Assembly: GCA_963717695.1 (NCBI GenBank)
Contig: CAVQWR010000004.1
Span: 1-64,000 of the forward strand
Direction of reading: 5' to 3'
DNA from: CAIWHR01 sp963717695
GTDB lineage: Bacteria; Pseudomonadota; Gammaproteobacteria; Burkholderiales; Casimicrobiaceae
Length of the DNA: 64,000 nt
Shown: positions 36,180 to 45,674 of the stretch, one piece after another
Layout: each line of letters opens with the position of its first letter
How positions within the stretch are numbered: position 1 is the first letter of the stretch
Program-made: the position numbers and the translations under genes
Notes under the pieces: generated by a model
Database searches by the model: none
Told to the model about the DNA's origin: nothing
What the model saw: the letters and a program-made list of their open reading frames with translations, nothing else

Positions 36180-37106
36180 ATGACGGTACTCCTCGACCTC
36201 ATCCGCGATTTCGGGCTCGCGTTCGTGTTCGCGAACGTGCTCATCGAGCAAGTGGGATTGCCGGTCCCCGCCTATCCGACGCTGATCGTCGCCGGGGCGT
36301 CCCTTGCATTGACACCGGGATCGACCGCGATGGTGCTCCTCGCAGGCGTCATCGCGGCCCTCATCGCCGACACGTTCTGGTACGTGACCGGCCGCCGCTA
36401 CGGAATGCGCGTGCTGCGCACGCTGTGCCGCGTGTCGCTGTCGCCCGATTCGTGCGTCTCGCAAACCGAGACGATCTTCGCCCGCTTCGGTCCGGCGTCG
36501 ATGATCTTCGCCAAGTTCATTCCCGGATTCGCGTCGGTGGCGACGGCGATGGCGGGCGCGGTCCGACTGCGATACTGGAAATTCATTGCATTCGATTCGG
36601 TGGGCGCGCTGCTGTGGGTCGGGCTCGCGCTGGTGCTCGGTCGCATCTTTCGCGGCGCGATCGTCGATGTGCTGGAAACGCTCACTTCGCTCGGCAAGTA
36701 CGGACTTGCACTGGTCGTCGTCGCGCTTGCGGCCTACGTGCTGTCGAAATGGTGGCGCCGCCGCCAGTTCGTCCACCAGCTGCGCATGGATCGCGTCACG
36801 GTCGACGAGCTGCGCAAGATGATCGACGAAGAGCGCGTCGGGACAATCCTCGACGTGCGTTCGGCACTGACGCAGGACGCGAGCGGCCGCATTCCGGGGG
36901 CGCGCCGCATCGACATGAAGAAGATCGAGGCGGGCATCGAGGGCATCACCCGCGAGGGCGAGGTCATCGTCTACTGCGCCTGCCCGAACGAGGCGAGTGC
37001 GGTCAGGGTCGCGCAGAAGCTGCGGCAGTTGGGCTTCAAGCGCGTGCGACCGCTCCACGGCGGCATCGATGCGTGGATCGCCGCGGGGCTCGACGTCGAG
37101 CGCTGA
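36180..37106 (+). CDS. DedA-family membrane protein fused to rhodanese
   Basis: 308 residues. The first ~200 form a DedA/SNARE-associated membrane protein: FGLAFVFANVLIEQVGLPVPAYP, the E-x-x-G-x-P motif, and FAKFIPGFASVATAMAGA. The last ~105 form a rhodanese domain with the active Cys in VIVYCACPNEAS and a closing GGIDAWIAAGL. DedA proteins carry lipids or support membrane homeostasis; the rhodanese would handle sulfane sulfur on the cytoplasmic side. This fusion is a known arrangement in proteobacteria, but the joint function is unclear. Stand-alone transcription likely. Confidence 0.9.
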   Translation: MTVLLDLIRDFGLAFVFANVLIEQVGLPVPAYPTLIVAGASLALTPGSTAMVLLAGVIAALIADTFWYVTGRRYGMRVLRTLCRVSLSPDSCVSQTETIFARFGPASMIFAKFIPGFASVATAMAGAVRLRYWKFIAFDSVGALLWVGLALVLGRIFRGAIVDVLETLTSLGKYGLALVVVALAAYVLSKWWRRRQFVHQLRMDRVTVDELRKMIDEERVGTILDVRSALTQDASGRIPGARRIDMKKIEAGIEGITREGEVIVYCACPNEASAVRVAQKLRQLGFKRVRPLHGGIDAWIAAGLDVER

Positions 37107-37158
37107 GCACGCAACCTTGCATGGTAGAGTGACAAATCCTTCGCGGAGCACTCACGTC

Positions 37159-37543
37159 ATGCCGAAACTCGCCATCCATTCCAAGCACGCGCCTGCCGCC
37201 ATCGGTCCCTATTCGCAGGCCGTCCGTGCCGGCAACACGGTCTACCTATCGGGACAGCTGGGGCTCGATCCGGCCACGGGGAGTCTTGCCGAGGGCGTCG
37301 AGGCGCAGGCGCACCAGGTGTTTCGCAACCTGCGCGCGGTGGCGCAGGCTGCGGGCGGCGAGCTCGACGACATCGTCAAGCTGACGTTGCTGATGGCCGA
37401 TCTCGCGGACTTCGGCAAGGTCAACGAAATCATGGCGACTTATTTCGCGTCGCCGTATCCGGCGCGCGCGACCTATCAGGTGGCGGCGCTGCCCAAAGGG
37501 CGCCCTGGTCGAAATCGAAGGCATCCTCGCGCTGACAGGCTGA
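37159..37543 (+). CDS. ridA: RidA-family enamine/imine deaminase, C-terminus frameshifted
   Basis: Start ATG 37159 with GGAG upstream. The RidA core is complete: SKHAPAAIGPYSQAVRAGN, VYLSGQLGLDP, and the Arg region YPARATYQVAALPKG. As written the frame then continues into an odd Arg-rich tail to 37617. Removing one base from the AAAGGG run at 37494-37499 restores the family's usual ending ALVEIEGILALTG with a stop at 37541-37543. The family hydrolyses reactive enamine intermediates such as 2-aminoacrylate. The shift in a homopolymer of a conserved gene looks like an assembly indel. Confidence 0.85.
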
Positions 37544-37623
37544 TTGCTGCTCCCGCGGGACCGGGCGGCGCGACGGCGCGGCGCATGGTCATGCCTGCGG
37601 ACGGCGATGGACGGTGATCCCAC

Positions 37624-39774
37624 GTGGTGAAGGCGAAGAGCGGCAGGCGCGCATCGGCTGATGGCTCGATCGCGGACCTCGTTCCGGCGGCGCCCGCCGC
37701 GAAAGGCACCGAAGCTGCAAAGACCGGCGGACGCGGACTCTCCGACCAGCTCGTCCGGCTCGGCATCGCGCGCGACCAGGACCTCGTGCTTCATCTCCCG
37801 CTGCGCTACGAGGATCACACGCGCGTCGTGCCGCTCGCCGCACTCGCGTCGGGGGTCGAGCAGCAGGCCGAAGGCACGGTCGTGCGTACCGACATCCAGT
37901 ACCGGCCGCGGCGCCAGCTCGTGTGCCTCATCGAAGACGAAGATGCGGAGCGCGGGTCGCGAGCCCAACTCGTGCTGCGCTTCTTCCACTTCTATCCGAA
38001 TCAGCAGAAGGCGCTGGCGCCGGGCCGGCGCGTGCGCGTCTACGGCGAAGTGCGCGACGGCCATCTCGGGCGCGAGATCGTGCACCCGCAGTTCAAGGTG
38101 ATCGCAGAAGGAGAGTCGCTGCCCGACCGCTTGACCCCCGTGTATCCGACGACGGCCGGGCTCGGGCAGGACACGCTGCGCAAGGTGGTCGCGCGCACGC
38201 TCGCCTCCGATCCCGCGCTCACCGCGGAAACGCTTCCCGACTGGCTGGTGGCGCGGCTGCACCTGTGGAAGTTCGCGGACGCCGTGCGCTTCCTGCACAC
38301 GCCGCCGCCCCGTCTCAATCCGCTGACACGTCGCGCGCTCGACGAGCGCACGCATCCGGCATGGACGCGTCTCAAGTTCGATGAGCTGATCGCGCAGCAG
38401 CTCTCGCTGAAGGCGCATCGCAAGGCGCGCGCCGAGAAGCACGCGCCGGTGCTGACCGGCACCGGTGCGCTGACCGGCGAGCTCCTGGCGCGCATTCCGT
38501 TCAAGCTGACTCGCGCGCAGGCGCGCGTGTGGCGCGAGATCAGCCATGATCTCAAGCGGGCGACGCCGATGCAGCGGCTGCTGCAGGGCGACGTCGGCAG
38601 CGGGAAGACGGTGGTCGCGGCGCTGGCCGCGCTGCAGGCGATCGAAAGCGGACGGCAGGTCGCATTCATGGCGCCGACCGAAATCCTCGCCGAGCAGCAT
38701 TACCGCAAGCTTACGCAGTGGCTGGAAGGTCTGCCTGTGAACGTCGCGTGGCTCACGGGCAGTCTGCCCGCGAAGGAGCGCCGGAAGTCGCTGGAGGCGA
38801 TCGCGAGCGGCGACGCGATGCTTGCCATCGGCACGCACGCATTGTTCGAGGACGAGGTCGAGCTGCCGCGACTCGGCCTCGCGATCGTCGACGAGCAGCA
38901 TCGCTTCGGTGTCGCGCAGCGCCTCAAGCTGCGCGGCAAGGCGATGGGGGAAGCGCACCAGCTGATGATGAGCGCGACGCCGATCCCGCGCACGCTCGCG
39001 ATGACGTTCTACGCCGATCTCGACGTGTCGGTGCTGGACGAGATGCCGCCCGGCCGGCAGCCGGTGACGACGCATCTCGTCAACAACCGCCGGCGCGCGG
39101 AGCTCGTCGAGCGCGTGCGCAAGGCATGCGCCGAGGGTCGCCAGGCGTACTGGGTGTGCCCGCTGATCGAGGAATCGGAAAAGCTGGAACTGCAGACCGC
39201 CGTCGCGCTGCACGCGGAGCTCGAAGCCTCGCTCGGCCCGGCCATTGCGGTCGGCCTGCTGCACGGACGCATGAAACCCGACGCGAAGGCGAAGGTCATG
39301 GCCGATTTCGTCGCGGGGAGGATCGGTGTTCTGGTCGCGACGACCGTCATCGAAGTCGGCGTCGACGTGCCCAATGCGTCGCTGATGGCGATCGAGCACG
39401 CGGAGCGCTTCGGTCTCGCGCAGCTGCATCAGTTGCGCGGGCGGGTGGGTCGCGGCGCCGACGAGAGCGTCTGCTTCCTTTTGTTCGAGGAGCCGCTGAC
39501 CGACACCGCGAAGGCGCGGCTCAAGGTCGTCTACGAAAGCACCGACGGCTTCGAGATCGCGCGCGCCGATCTCGTAATACGCGGGCCCGGCGAGTTTCTG
39601 GGCGCGCGCCAGTCGGGCGTGCCGCTCCTTCGCTTCGCCGATCTCGACAAGGATGTCGCGCTGATCGAGCAGGCGCGCGATGCGGCGGATGCGCTGCTGC
39701 AGCGGGAGCCGGCGGCGGCGGATCTCCACCTCGCGCGCTGGCTCGGGGGCCGCGAGGAGTTCGTCAAGGCTTGA
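37624..39774 (+). CDS. recG: ATP-dependent DNA helicase RecG
   Basis: 716 residues from a GTG at 37624. Wedge/OB domain first (RYEDHTRVVPL, ~70-170), then the helicase domain: Walker A LLQGDVGSGKTVVAAL, motif II IVDEQHRFGV, motif III SATPIPRTLA, motif VI LHQLRGRVGRG, and the RecG C-terminal LVIRGPGEFLGARQSGVP. It remodels stalled replication forks and Holliday junctions. Overlaps the convergent PPOX gene by 11 bp. Confidence 0.96.
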   Translation: MVKAKSGRRASADGSIADLVPAAPAAKGTEAAKTGGRGLSDQLVRLGIARDQDLVLHLPLRYEDHTRVVPLAALASGVEQQAEGTVVRTDIQYRPRRQLVCLIEDEDAERGSRAQLVLRFFHFYPNQQKALAPGRRVRVYGEVRDGHLGREIVHPQFKVIAEGESLPDRLTPVYPTTAGLGQDTLRKVVARTLASDPALTAETLPDWLVARLHLWKFADAVRFLHTPPPRLNPLTRRALDERTHPAWTRLKFDELIAQQLSLKAHRKARAEKHAPVLTGTGALTGELLARIPFKLTRAQARVWREISHDLKRATPMQRLLQGDVGSGKTVVAALAALQAIESGRQVAFMAPTEILAEQHYRKLTQWLEGLPVNVAWLTGSLPAKERRKSLEAIASGDAMLAIGTHALFEDEVELPRLGLAIVDEQHRFGVAQRLKLRGKAMGEAHQLMMSATPIPRTLAMTFYADLDVSVLDEMPPGRQPVTTHLVNNRRRAELVERVRKACAEGRQAYWVCPLIEESEKLELQTAVALHAELEASLGPAIAVGLLHGRMKPDAKAKVMADFVAGRIGVLVATTVIEVGVDVPNASLMAIEHAERFGLAQLHQLRGRVGRGADESVCFLLFEEPLTDTAKARLKVVYESTDGFEIARADLVIRGPGEFLGARQSGVPLLRFADLDKDVALIEQARDAADALLQREPAAADLHLARWLGGREEFVKA

Positions 39775-40333
39775 GCGAGGCAGATCGCCGCAGCGTCGCG
39801 TTCTCGGCTTCCAGCGCCACGACGCGCGCGCGCAGATCGGCGAACTCCGCTTGAACCGCGGCCTCGGATAGCCGCAGCGGAATGTGCTGCGGACAGTTGG
39901 CGGTCCATCCGCCCACGGTGAAGACGATCACACGCTCGACCTCGGCGTCGTAGCCGTCGACGGCCGTGGCTTGCACCAGCGCCGGATCGTCGCTGACGCG
40001 CGCCGTGCCAAAGATCTTCACGCGCTGCTGCCGCTCGTAATCCATCAGGAAGATGAATGCCTTCGGGTTCACGGCGAGATGTCCGACCGTCACGTACTGG
40101 CGGTTGCCGGAAAAGTCGGCGAACGCGAGCGTATGCGGATCGATGACGCGCAGGAAGCCGGCCGGTCCGCCGCGATGCTGGATGTAAGGCTGTCCGGTTT
40201 CATCCGCGGTGCCGATGTAGATCGAGTCCATGCGTCCGATGAACTCGGCGACGCCCGCGGTCAGTGCGGGCTTCCACCCTGACAGGAGGCCGTGCCCGCC
40301 GGGGCCCGCGGTGCGGGATGAAGGTGATGGCAT
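39764..40333 (-). CDS. Pyridoxamine-phosphate-oxidase-fold flavin-binding protein
   Basis: 189 residues from the ATG at 40333. FMN-binding split-barrel features: FIGRMDSIYIGTADETGQPYIQ, FADFSGNRQYVTVGHLAVNP and FLMDYERQQRVKIFGTA. The C-terminus has a NCPQHIP motif and a coiled segment (LRARVVALEAENATLRRSAS). A second protein of the same fold with an NCPRYIH motif is encoded at 62152. Substrate unknown. Convergent with recG. Confidence 0.82.
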   Translation of the reverse strand: MPSPSSRTAGPGGHGLLSGWKPALTAGVAEFIGRMDSIYIGTADETGQPYIQHRGGPAGFLRVIDPHTLAFADFSGNRQYVTVGHLAVNPKAFIFLMDYERQQRVKIFGTARVSDDPALVQATAVDGYDAEVERVIVFTVGGWTANCPQHIPLRLSEAAVQAEFADLRARVVALEAENATLRRSASLKP

Positions 40334-40703
40334 GTCCCGATTCTCGCCCGAACCGGCAATGGCCGGGTTGGAAACGTGCGGGCCTGCGCGCAATGGGAGT
40401 TCGACGACCTTGCGCTTCCGATCAATCGCGGTGCGGGCGCACCTCCGCCCGAAGACCGTGGCGGCTTATTTGATTGAAAATCAGTTGGTTGTCGTGGGTT
40501 CGTCCGCCAAATCGCAACGTGCAAGGCCTCCGCGTTCTGCGAATCCCTGCCGCCTCAGGCCATCGCGACCTGGCCAAGGATATTCATGAAATCAATGGCT
40601 TGCGGCGTTCAACGTGCTTTAGTGACGGAAATCAATGTCTTGTCCTGCCCGACCGAGGGGCGTAGGCTAAAATGTCGCAGCTAAGGCTACGGAATCGCAC
40701 GAC
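40334..40703. other. Gene-free stretch, divergent promoters of hemA and PPOX gene
   Basis: No credible frame. A TGATT-GAA-AATCA palindrome lies near 40469-40481 but its spacing does not fit an FNR site. The hemA promoter should lie near its right end. Confidence 0.4.
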
Positions 40704-41957
40704 ATGTCTCTCTACGCCCTCGGCATCAACCACGCGACCGCGCCCCTCGATGTGCGTGAACGGGTGGCGTTCGCCCAGGAATCCCTTGGCACGGCGCTGC
40801 GCGACCTTCTCGGCCGACGTCACGTCAAGGAGGCGGCGATCCTGTCGACGTGCAACCGCACCGAGGTCTACATCCACGGTGCCGAGCCGGCGCCGGTGGC
40901 GCAGTGGCTCGAGGATTTCCACCAGGTGCCCAAGGACACGCTGACGCCTTACCTTTACCTGCTGCCCCGGGAAAAGGCGGTGACGCACGCGTTTCGCGTT
41001 GCGAGCGGCCTCGATTCGATGGTGCTGGGCGAGCCGCAGATCCTGGGTCAGATGAAGCAGGCGGTGCGCCACGCGGAATCCGCGGGCACGCTCGGCCTCG
41101 TGCTGAACCGGCTGTTCCAGCGGACGTTCGCCGTCGCGAAGGACGTGCGGACGCAGACCGACATCGGCAGCGCGTCGATCTCGATGGCGGCCGCCTCGGT
41201 GAAGCTCGCCGAGCGGATCTTCCCGTCGATCTCGAGCCAGAAGATCCTGATGATCGGCGCGGGCGAGATGATCGACCTCACTGCGACGCACTTCGCGGCG
41301 AAGAAACCGAAATCGATCACGATCGCAAACCGCACGATGGAGCGCGGGCGCCAGCTCGCGGAGCGCTTCGGCGCCGAGGCGATCACGCTGAACGAGATGC
41401 CCGACCGGCTGCACGAGTTCGACATCGTCGTCACGTGCACGGCGAGCACGCTGCCGATCCTCGGCAAGGGCCTGCTCGAGCGCGCGATCAAGATGCGCCG
41501 CCACGACCCGATGTTCATCGTCGACCTTGCCGTGCCGCGCGACGTCGAGCGCGAGGCGGCGGAGCTCAACGACATCTTCCTGTACGGCATCGACGACCTG
41601 TCGAACATCGTCAAGGGCAACCTGCAGATCCGCAAGGAGGCGGTTTCGCAGGCCGAGGACATGATCGCCGAGCAGACGCGAAGCTTCCTGCACTGGCTCG
41701 AGGGCCGCGCGGTGGTGCCGACGATCTCCGCGATCCACGGTCACCACGATGCGCTGCGCTCGGCCGAGCTCGAGCGCGCGAAGAAGCTCCTCGCCAACGG
41801 TACACCGCCGGAGCAGGTGCTCGATCTCCTGGCGCGCGGCCTCACGAACAAGTTCCTGCACGCACCCACACAGGCGCTGAACCAGGCGGGCGAAGCTGAA
41901 CGCGCCGAGCTGGTCGCGCTGTTCGAGCGCATCTACAAGCTGCCCGAACGGCATTAG
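40704..41957 (+). CDS. hemA: Glutamyl-tRNA reductase
   Basis: 417 residues. Start MSLYALGINHATAPLDVRER; catalytic Cys in ILSTCNRTEVY; substrate-binding VASGLDSMVLGEPQILGQMK; NADPH domain KILMIGAGEMIDLTA; C-terminal dimerisation helices. Reduces glutamyl-tRNA to glutamate-1-semialdehyde, the first committed step of haem synthesis by the C5 route. Followed by prfA and prmC, the usual hemA-prfA-prmC order in proteobacteria. Confidence 0.96.
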   Translation: MSLYALGINHATAPLDVRERVAFAQESLGTALRDLLGRRHVKEAAILSTCNRTEVYIHGAEPAPVAQWLEDFHQVPKDTLTPYLYLLPREKAVTHAFRVASGLDSMVLGEPQILGQMKQAVRHAESAGTLGLVLNRLFQRTFAVAKDVRTQTDIGSASISMAAASVKLAERIFPSISSQKILMIGAGEMIDLTATHFAAKKPKSITIANRTMERGRQLAERFGAEAITLNEMPDRLHEFDIVVTCTASTLPILGKGLLERAIKMRRHDPMFIVDLAVPRDVEREAAELNDIFLYGIDDLSNIVKGNLQIRKEAVSQAEDMIAEQTRSFLHWLEGRAVVPTISAIHGHHDALRSAELERAKKLLANGTPPEQVLDLLARGLTNKFLHAPTQALNQAGEAERAELVALFERIYKLPERH

Positions 41958-42111
41958 CGCTTTGCCGTCGTCGGCCCGCGCGGGCCGGACGGCGCGCCGC
42001 TGCGCACGCAGCGACGCCATTCCGGAATCCCCGACCGTTGGCCGCCGCACCATGCGCGAGGCGCACGCGCCGCGCGCCATCGCTTCATAACGGATCTCAC
42101 GTTCGCGTGCC

Positions 42112-43197
42112 ATGAAGGAATCGCTGCAAACCAAGCTCAACCAGCTCTCGCTGCGCCAGCAGGAGCTCGACGCGCTCCTCTCGGCCGAGGACGCGACGCA
42201 CGACCTCGAGCGCTTTCGCGCGCTGTCGCGCGAGCACGCCGAGATCGGACCCATCGTCCTGCGCTATCGCGAGCACGTCGCCGTGACGAAGGACCTCGCC
42301 ACGGCGCACGAGATGGCGGCCGATCCGGCGATGCGCGCGTTCGCCGAGGACGAGGTGACCGCGGCGAAGGTGCGCCTGGCCGAGCTCGAGGCCACGCTGC
42401 AGACGATGCTGATCCCCGTCGACCCCGACGACGAGCGCAACGTCTTCCTTGAAATCCGCGCCGGCACGGGCGGCGACGAGTCGGCGCTTTTCGCAGGCGC
42501 GCTGTTCCGCATGTATTCGCGCTACGCCGAGCGGCGTCGCTGGCAGGTCGAGATCGTGTCCGAATCGCAGGCGGAGCTCGGCGGCTACAAGGAAGTGATC
42601 GCACGGATCGTCGGCAAGGGGGTCTACGCGAAGCTCAAGTTCGAGTCGGGCGCACATCGCGTGCAGCGCGTCCCCGAGACCGAGTCGCAGGGGCGCATCC
42701 ACACGTCGGCGTGCACCGTCGCGGTGATGCCCGAGGCCGATCCGGTCGTCGCGAGCGAGATCAATCCCGCGGACCTTCGCATCGACACGTTCCGCGCGTC
42801 CGGCGCGGGCGGCCAGCACGTCAACAAGACGGATTCGGCGGTGCGGATCACGCACCTGCCCACGGGGCTCGTCGTCGAATGCCAGGACGATCGCTCGCAG
42901 CACCGCAACCGCGCGTCGGCGATGGCGGTGCTGGCGTCGCGGCTGATCGACCGGCAGCGGCGCGAACGGGCGCAGAAGGAAGCGTCGCTCCGCAAGTCGC
43001 TGGTCGGCAGCGGTGACCGCAGCGAGCGCATCCGCACGTACAACTTTCCGCAGGGGCGCGTCACCGACCACCGGATCAACCTGACGCTCTACAAGATCGA
43101 CGCGATCATGGACGGCGACCTCGACGAGCTCCTCGGCGCGCTCGCGCAGGAGCACCAGGCCGAGGAGCTCGCCGCGTTGTCGGGCGAGACCGGTTGA
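42112..43197 (+). CDS. prfA: Peptide chain release factor 1
   Basis: 361 residues. GGQ motif in ASGAGGQHVNKTDSAVRITH, preceded by the release-factor core (EIRAGTGGDESALFAG) and the family's VQRVPETESQGRIHTSACTV region. Recognises UAA/UAG and triggers peptide release; its GGQ Gln is methylated by PrmC, encoded two genes downstream. Confidence 0.96.
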   Translation: MKESLQTKLNQLSLRQQELDALLSAEDATHDLERFRALSREHAEIGPIVLRYREHVAVTKDLATAHEMAADPAMRAFAEDEVTAAKVRLAELEATLQTMLIPVDPDDERNVFLEIRAGTGGDESALFAGALFRMYSRYAERRRWQVEIVSESQAELGGYKEVIARIVGKGVYAKLKFESGAHRVQRVPETESQGRIHTSACTVAVMPEADPVVASEINPADLRIDTFRASGAGGQHVNKTDSAVRITHLPTGLVVECQDDRSQHRNRASAMAVLASRLIDRQRRERAQKEASLRKSLVGSGDRSERIRTYNFPQGRVTDHRINLTLYKIDAIMDGDLDELLGALAQEHQAEELAALSGETG

Positions 43198-43234
43198 ACG
43201 ACAATCCGGCGGAAACGACGCAGGGGAGGGCGCG

Positions 43235-43297
43235 ATGACCGAATATCGGCATGAGTACGAGGTGACGCCGCCATCGACGAAAGGGGCGCGCCGATGA
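43235..43297 (+). CDS. 20-residue leader ORF before the GNAT gene
   Basis: ATG at 43235 follows a strong GGGGAGGG ribosome site. The frame reads MTEYRHEYEVTPPSTKGARR and stops with TGA at 43295-43297, overlapping the GNAT ATG as ATGA. The GNAT gene itself has no better ribosome site, so translation may be coupled through this ORF. It could be a leader peptide or the start of an otherwise lost gene. Confidence 0.5.
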   Translation: MTEYRHEYEVTPPSTKGARR

Positions 43298-43815
43298 CGC
43301 CCGCCCCCTGGCTGCAGACGCTGCGCATCGACCTGCGCAGGTTCGTCCCGGACGACGCCGAATTGCTCTATCAACTCGACCGCGACCCGCGCGTGATGAA
43401 GTACATCGGCGACGGGCGTCTGTCGACCCGCGCCGGGATCGCGCGCACGATGCGGCGCATTCCGCGCGCGTACCGCCGCTATCCCGGCTTCGGCAGCTGG
43501 CTCGCGACGCGGCGCGACACCGGCGATTTCATCGGCTGGTTCGCGCTGAAATACATTCCGCGCACCGTCGAGGTCGAGGTCGGGTACCGGCTGCGGCACG
43601 AGGCATGGGGACAGGGCTTCGCCACCGAAGGCGCGCGCGAGCTCGTTCGCTACGGGTTCGACACGGTCGGAATGTACCGGATCATCGGCATCACCCATCC
43701 CGACAACACGGCGTCCCAGAACGTGCTCCGCAAGTGCGGACTCGTCGACGACGGCTGGGGCCATTACTACGGCCAGCGCCTGCGCCGCCTGGCGGCGACC
43801 AACCCGGCGCCGTGA
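43294..43815 (+). CDS. GNAT-family N-acetyltransferase (RimJ/RimL-like)
   Basis: 173 residues. LRIDLRRFVPDDAELLYQL start, acetyl-CoA motif VGYRLRHEAWGQGFATEGA and the RimL-type YRIIGITHPDNTASQNVLRKCG. Probably acetylates a protein N-terminus or small amine. Overlaps prmC by 4 bp (GTGA), so it is embedded between prfA and prmC in the same operon. Confidence 0.88.
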   Translation: MTPAPWLQTLRIDLRRFVPDDAELLYQLDRDPRVMKYIGDGRLSTRAGIARTMRRIPRAYRRYPGFGSWLATRRDTGDFIGWFALKYIPRTVEVEVGYRLRHEAWGQGFATEGARELVRYGFDTVGMYRIIGITHPDNTASQNVLRKCGLVDDGWGHYYGQRLRRLAATNPAP

Positions 43816-44642
43816 CCGACGCGCTTTCCGTGCGCCGCGCGCTGGTCGCAAGCGGCCTCGTTCCGCTCGACGCTCAGGTGCTGCTCGCGCACGTGCTCGG
43901 CGTCCCGCGCGCGTGGCTTGCCGCGCACGGCACCGATCCGTTGTCGCACGAGGCGGCGAGCACATTCCTTGCGCTTGCGCAGCGGCGCCGCGAAGGCGAG
44001 CCGATCGCGTATCTCGTCGGGGCGCGCGAGTTCTGGGGGCTCGCGCTCCGCGTGACCCCCGACGTGCTGATCCCGCGGCCGGAAACGGAGACGCTGGTGG
44101 AACTGGCGCTTGCCTATGTGGCGGACGCGCATCCTTCGCGGGTGCTCGACCTCGGCACCGGGTCGGGCGCCATAGCAATCGCCATCGCGCACGAGCGCCC
44201 GCAGGCGAAAGTCACCGGCGTCGACCTCTCCGCCGCGGCGATCGCCGTCGCCCGCGGCAATGCGACCAGGCTCGATGTCCCCAACGTCGAGTTCATGCAA
44301 TCGGACTGGTTCGCCGCGCTCGCCGACGCGCGTTACGACGTGATCACCGCGAACCCGCCGTACGTGGCGGGGTCCGATCCGCACCTGCAGGAAGGCGATC
44401 TTCGCTTCGAGCCGCGCGGCGCGCTCTCGCCGGGTGGCGATGGCCTCACGGCGCTCCGCATGATCGTCGCCGGCGCGCGGGATCATCTCGTTGCCGGCGG
44501 CCATCTCGTCGTCGAGCACGGCCACGATCAGTCGGCGGCGGTGCGGTCGCTCTTTCGCGACGCGGGATTCGACCGCATCACGTCGAGGAACGACCTCGCC
44601 GGCATCGCGCGCGTCGTGGGCGGGATGCTTCCCGCCGCATGA
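43812..44642 (+). CDS. prmC: Release-factor glutamine methyltransferase
   Basis: 276 residues from a GTG overlapping the GNAT stop. N-terminal helical domain, then GAREFWGLALRVTPDVLIPRPETETLVE, the SAM site VLDLGTGSGAIAIAIA and catalytic NPPY in VITANPPYVAGSDPH. N5-methylates the GGQ glutamine of release factors, consistent with prfA upstream. Confidence 0.95.
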   Translation: MTDALSVRRALVASGLVPLDAQVLLAHVLGVPRAWLAAHGTDPLSHEAASTFLALAQRRREGEPIAYLVGAREFWGLALRVTPDVLIPRPETETLVELALAYVADAHPSRVLDLGTGSGAIAIAIAHERPQAKVTGVDLSAAAIAVARGNATRLDVPNVEFMQSDWFAALADARYDVITANPPYVAGSDPHLQEGDLRFEPRGALSPGGDGLTALRMIVAGARDHLVAGGHLVVEHGHDQSAAVRSLFRDAGFDRITSRNDLAGIARVVGGMLPAA

Positions 44643-44720
44643 CGCGGCACGAACCGCCCAATCGGTCGCCGCGCCCGGCAAAACCCGAACCGGGGCGCGA
44701 CCGGGGCAGCGCGCTGCCCG

Positions 44721-45215
44721 TTACTTGGCAGCCTTCGACGGGTCGTCCGCGGGATTGAGGTAGTTGATGTCGAACGGTCCCTCGCCATGGACCTGCAGGA
44801 CCGTCGCGGCGTCCGTGTAGGCGTAGTGATGCGCCTTCGCGGGCAGATAGTGGAATCCGCCCGCTTTCAGAAGATGCACGTGCGCCTTGTCCACCGTGTC
44901 GCCTAACCCGATATGGAACGCGCCCGAGATCACGGTGAGATTCTCCGTCTGCGTGTGCCAGTGCGGCGGAATCTTGTAGCCCGCCGGCATCTTCAGTCGC
45001 AGCACGTAGGGTCCGGGCTTGAAGGGATCCCCGGCCAGGACGGCGATCTTCGCGCCTTTGGGCAGCACGGGCGGCGCGTCGCCCCACTTGATGTCACCCG
45101 GATTGATGAAGGTTGCGTCGCCCATCGCGTCGGCGGCCACGGCCGGCGTGGCTGCGGTTGCGGAGGCGGCGACGACAAACGCCAGCATGCTGAAGATGCG
45201 TGCGACCGAATTCAT
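44721..45215 (-). CDS. Secreted cupin-domain protein
   Basis: 164 residues with a signal peptide ending near ...PAVAA. Cupin motif 1 GYKIPPHWHTQTENLTVISG with metal-binding His residues and Glu; motif 2 FHYLPAKAHHYAY. Periplasmic small beta-barrel metalloprotein, similar to DUF4437/ChrR-like cupins. Substrate unknown. Convergent with prmC. Confidence 0.85.
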   Translation of the reverse strand: MNSVARIFSMLAFVVAASATAATPAVAADAMGDATFINPGDIKWGDAPPVLPKGAKIAVLAGDPFKPGPYVLRLKMPAGYKIPPHWHTQTENLTVISGAFHIGLGDTVDKAHVHLLKAGGFHYLPAKAHHYAYTDAATVLQVHGEGPFDINYLNPADDPSKAAK

Positions 45216-45674
45216 GGCGACTCCCTCGCGTTGAATTGGGGGAAACGAACTCTAGCAGTCGTTCGAAATGTCGGCAACGGATCGCCCACGCAGAGGGCAA
45301 CCACGAGGTTCCTCGGGGTTCGTGACGAAAACCCTATTTCCATGTCTGGTACGTTGCGGACCTGACGATCCTGGATCGCAAGGCAATCGGCACCCGCGGA
45401 CCCCGATCTTTCCATTTGGACAACCGCCCCCGCGGAATTTGCCCCCTGCACCTCGGTGACCGGTTCGCGGAGCGTCGTACCGCAATCGTGGAGGTGCGAT
45501 TCGGAGGGTCGCGCGGAGGTCGACGGCCGCATTCGCCCGGGCGGCCAATCCGGCGCGGGCCCGCTCCGATCCTTCCGTTGCAGCGGCGTCACCGTGGCAT
45601 GAGCCCGCGCGCTTGACGGGGCGGGGGCGACCTGCGAACGTCGTCCCGCGTAACGGTCACGCCGAAGGAATGCC
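45216..45674. other. Gene-free stretch, nothing recognised
   Basis: 460 bp between divergent genes. Short frames only, without ribosome sites or domains. Confidence 0.4.

Noticed and set aside
37246..39729. 827-codon open frame on the minus strand opposite recG
   Set aside because: Arg-rich shadow frame of a high-GC gene. It has no domain, and recG motifs on the plus strand are unmistakable. The same applies to the 904-codon frame at 52755-55469 opposite the sulfatase.
40469..40483. TTGATTGAAAATCAG upstream of hemA as an FNR box
   Set aside because: The two half-sites are five bases apart instead of four, and it lies more than 200 bp from the gene.
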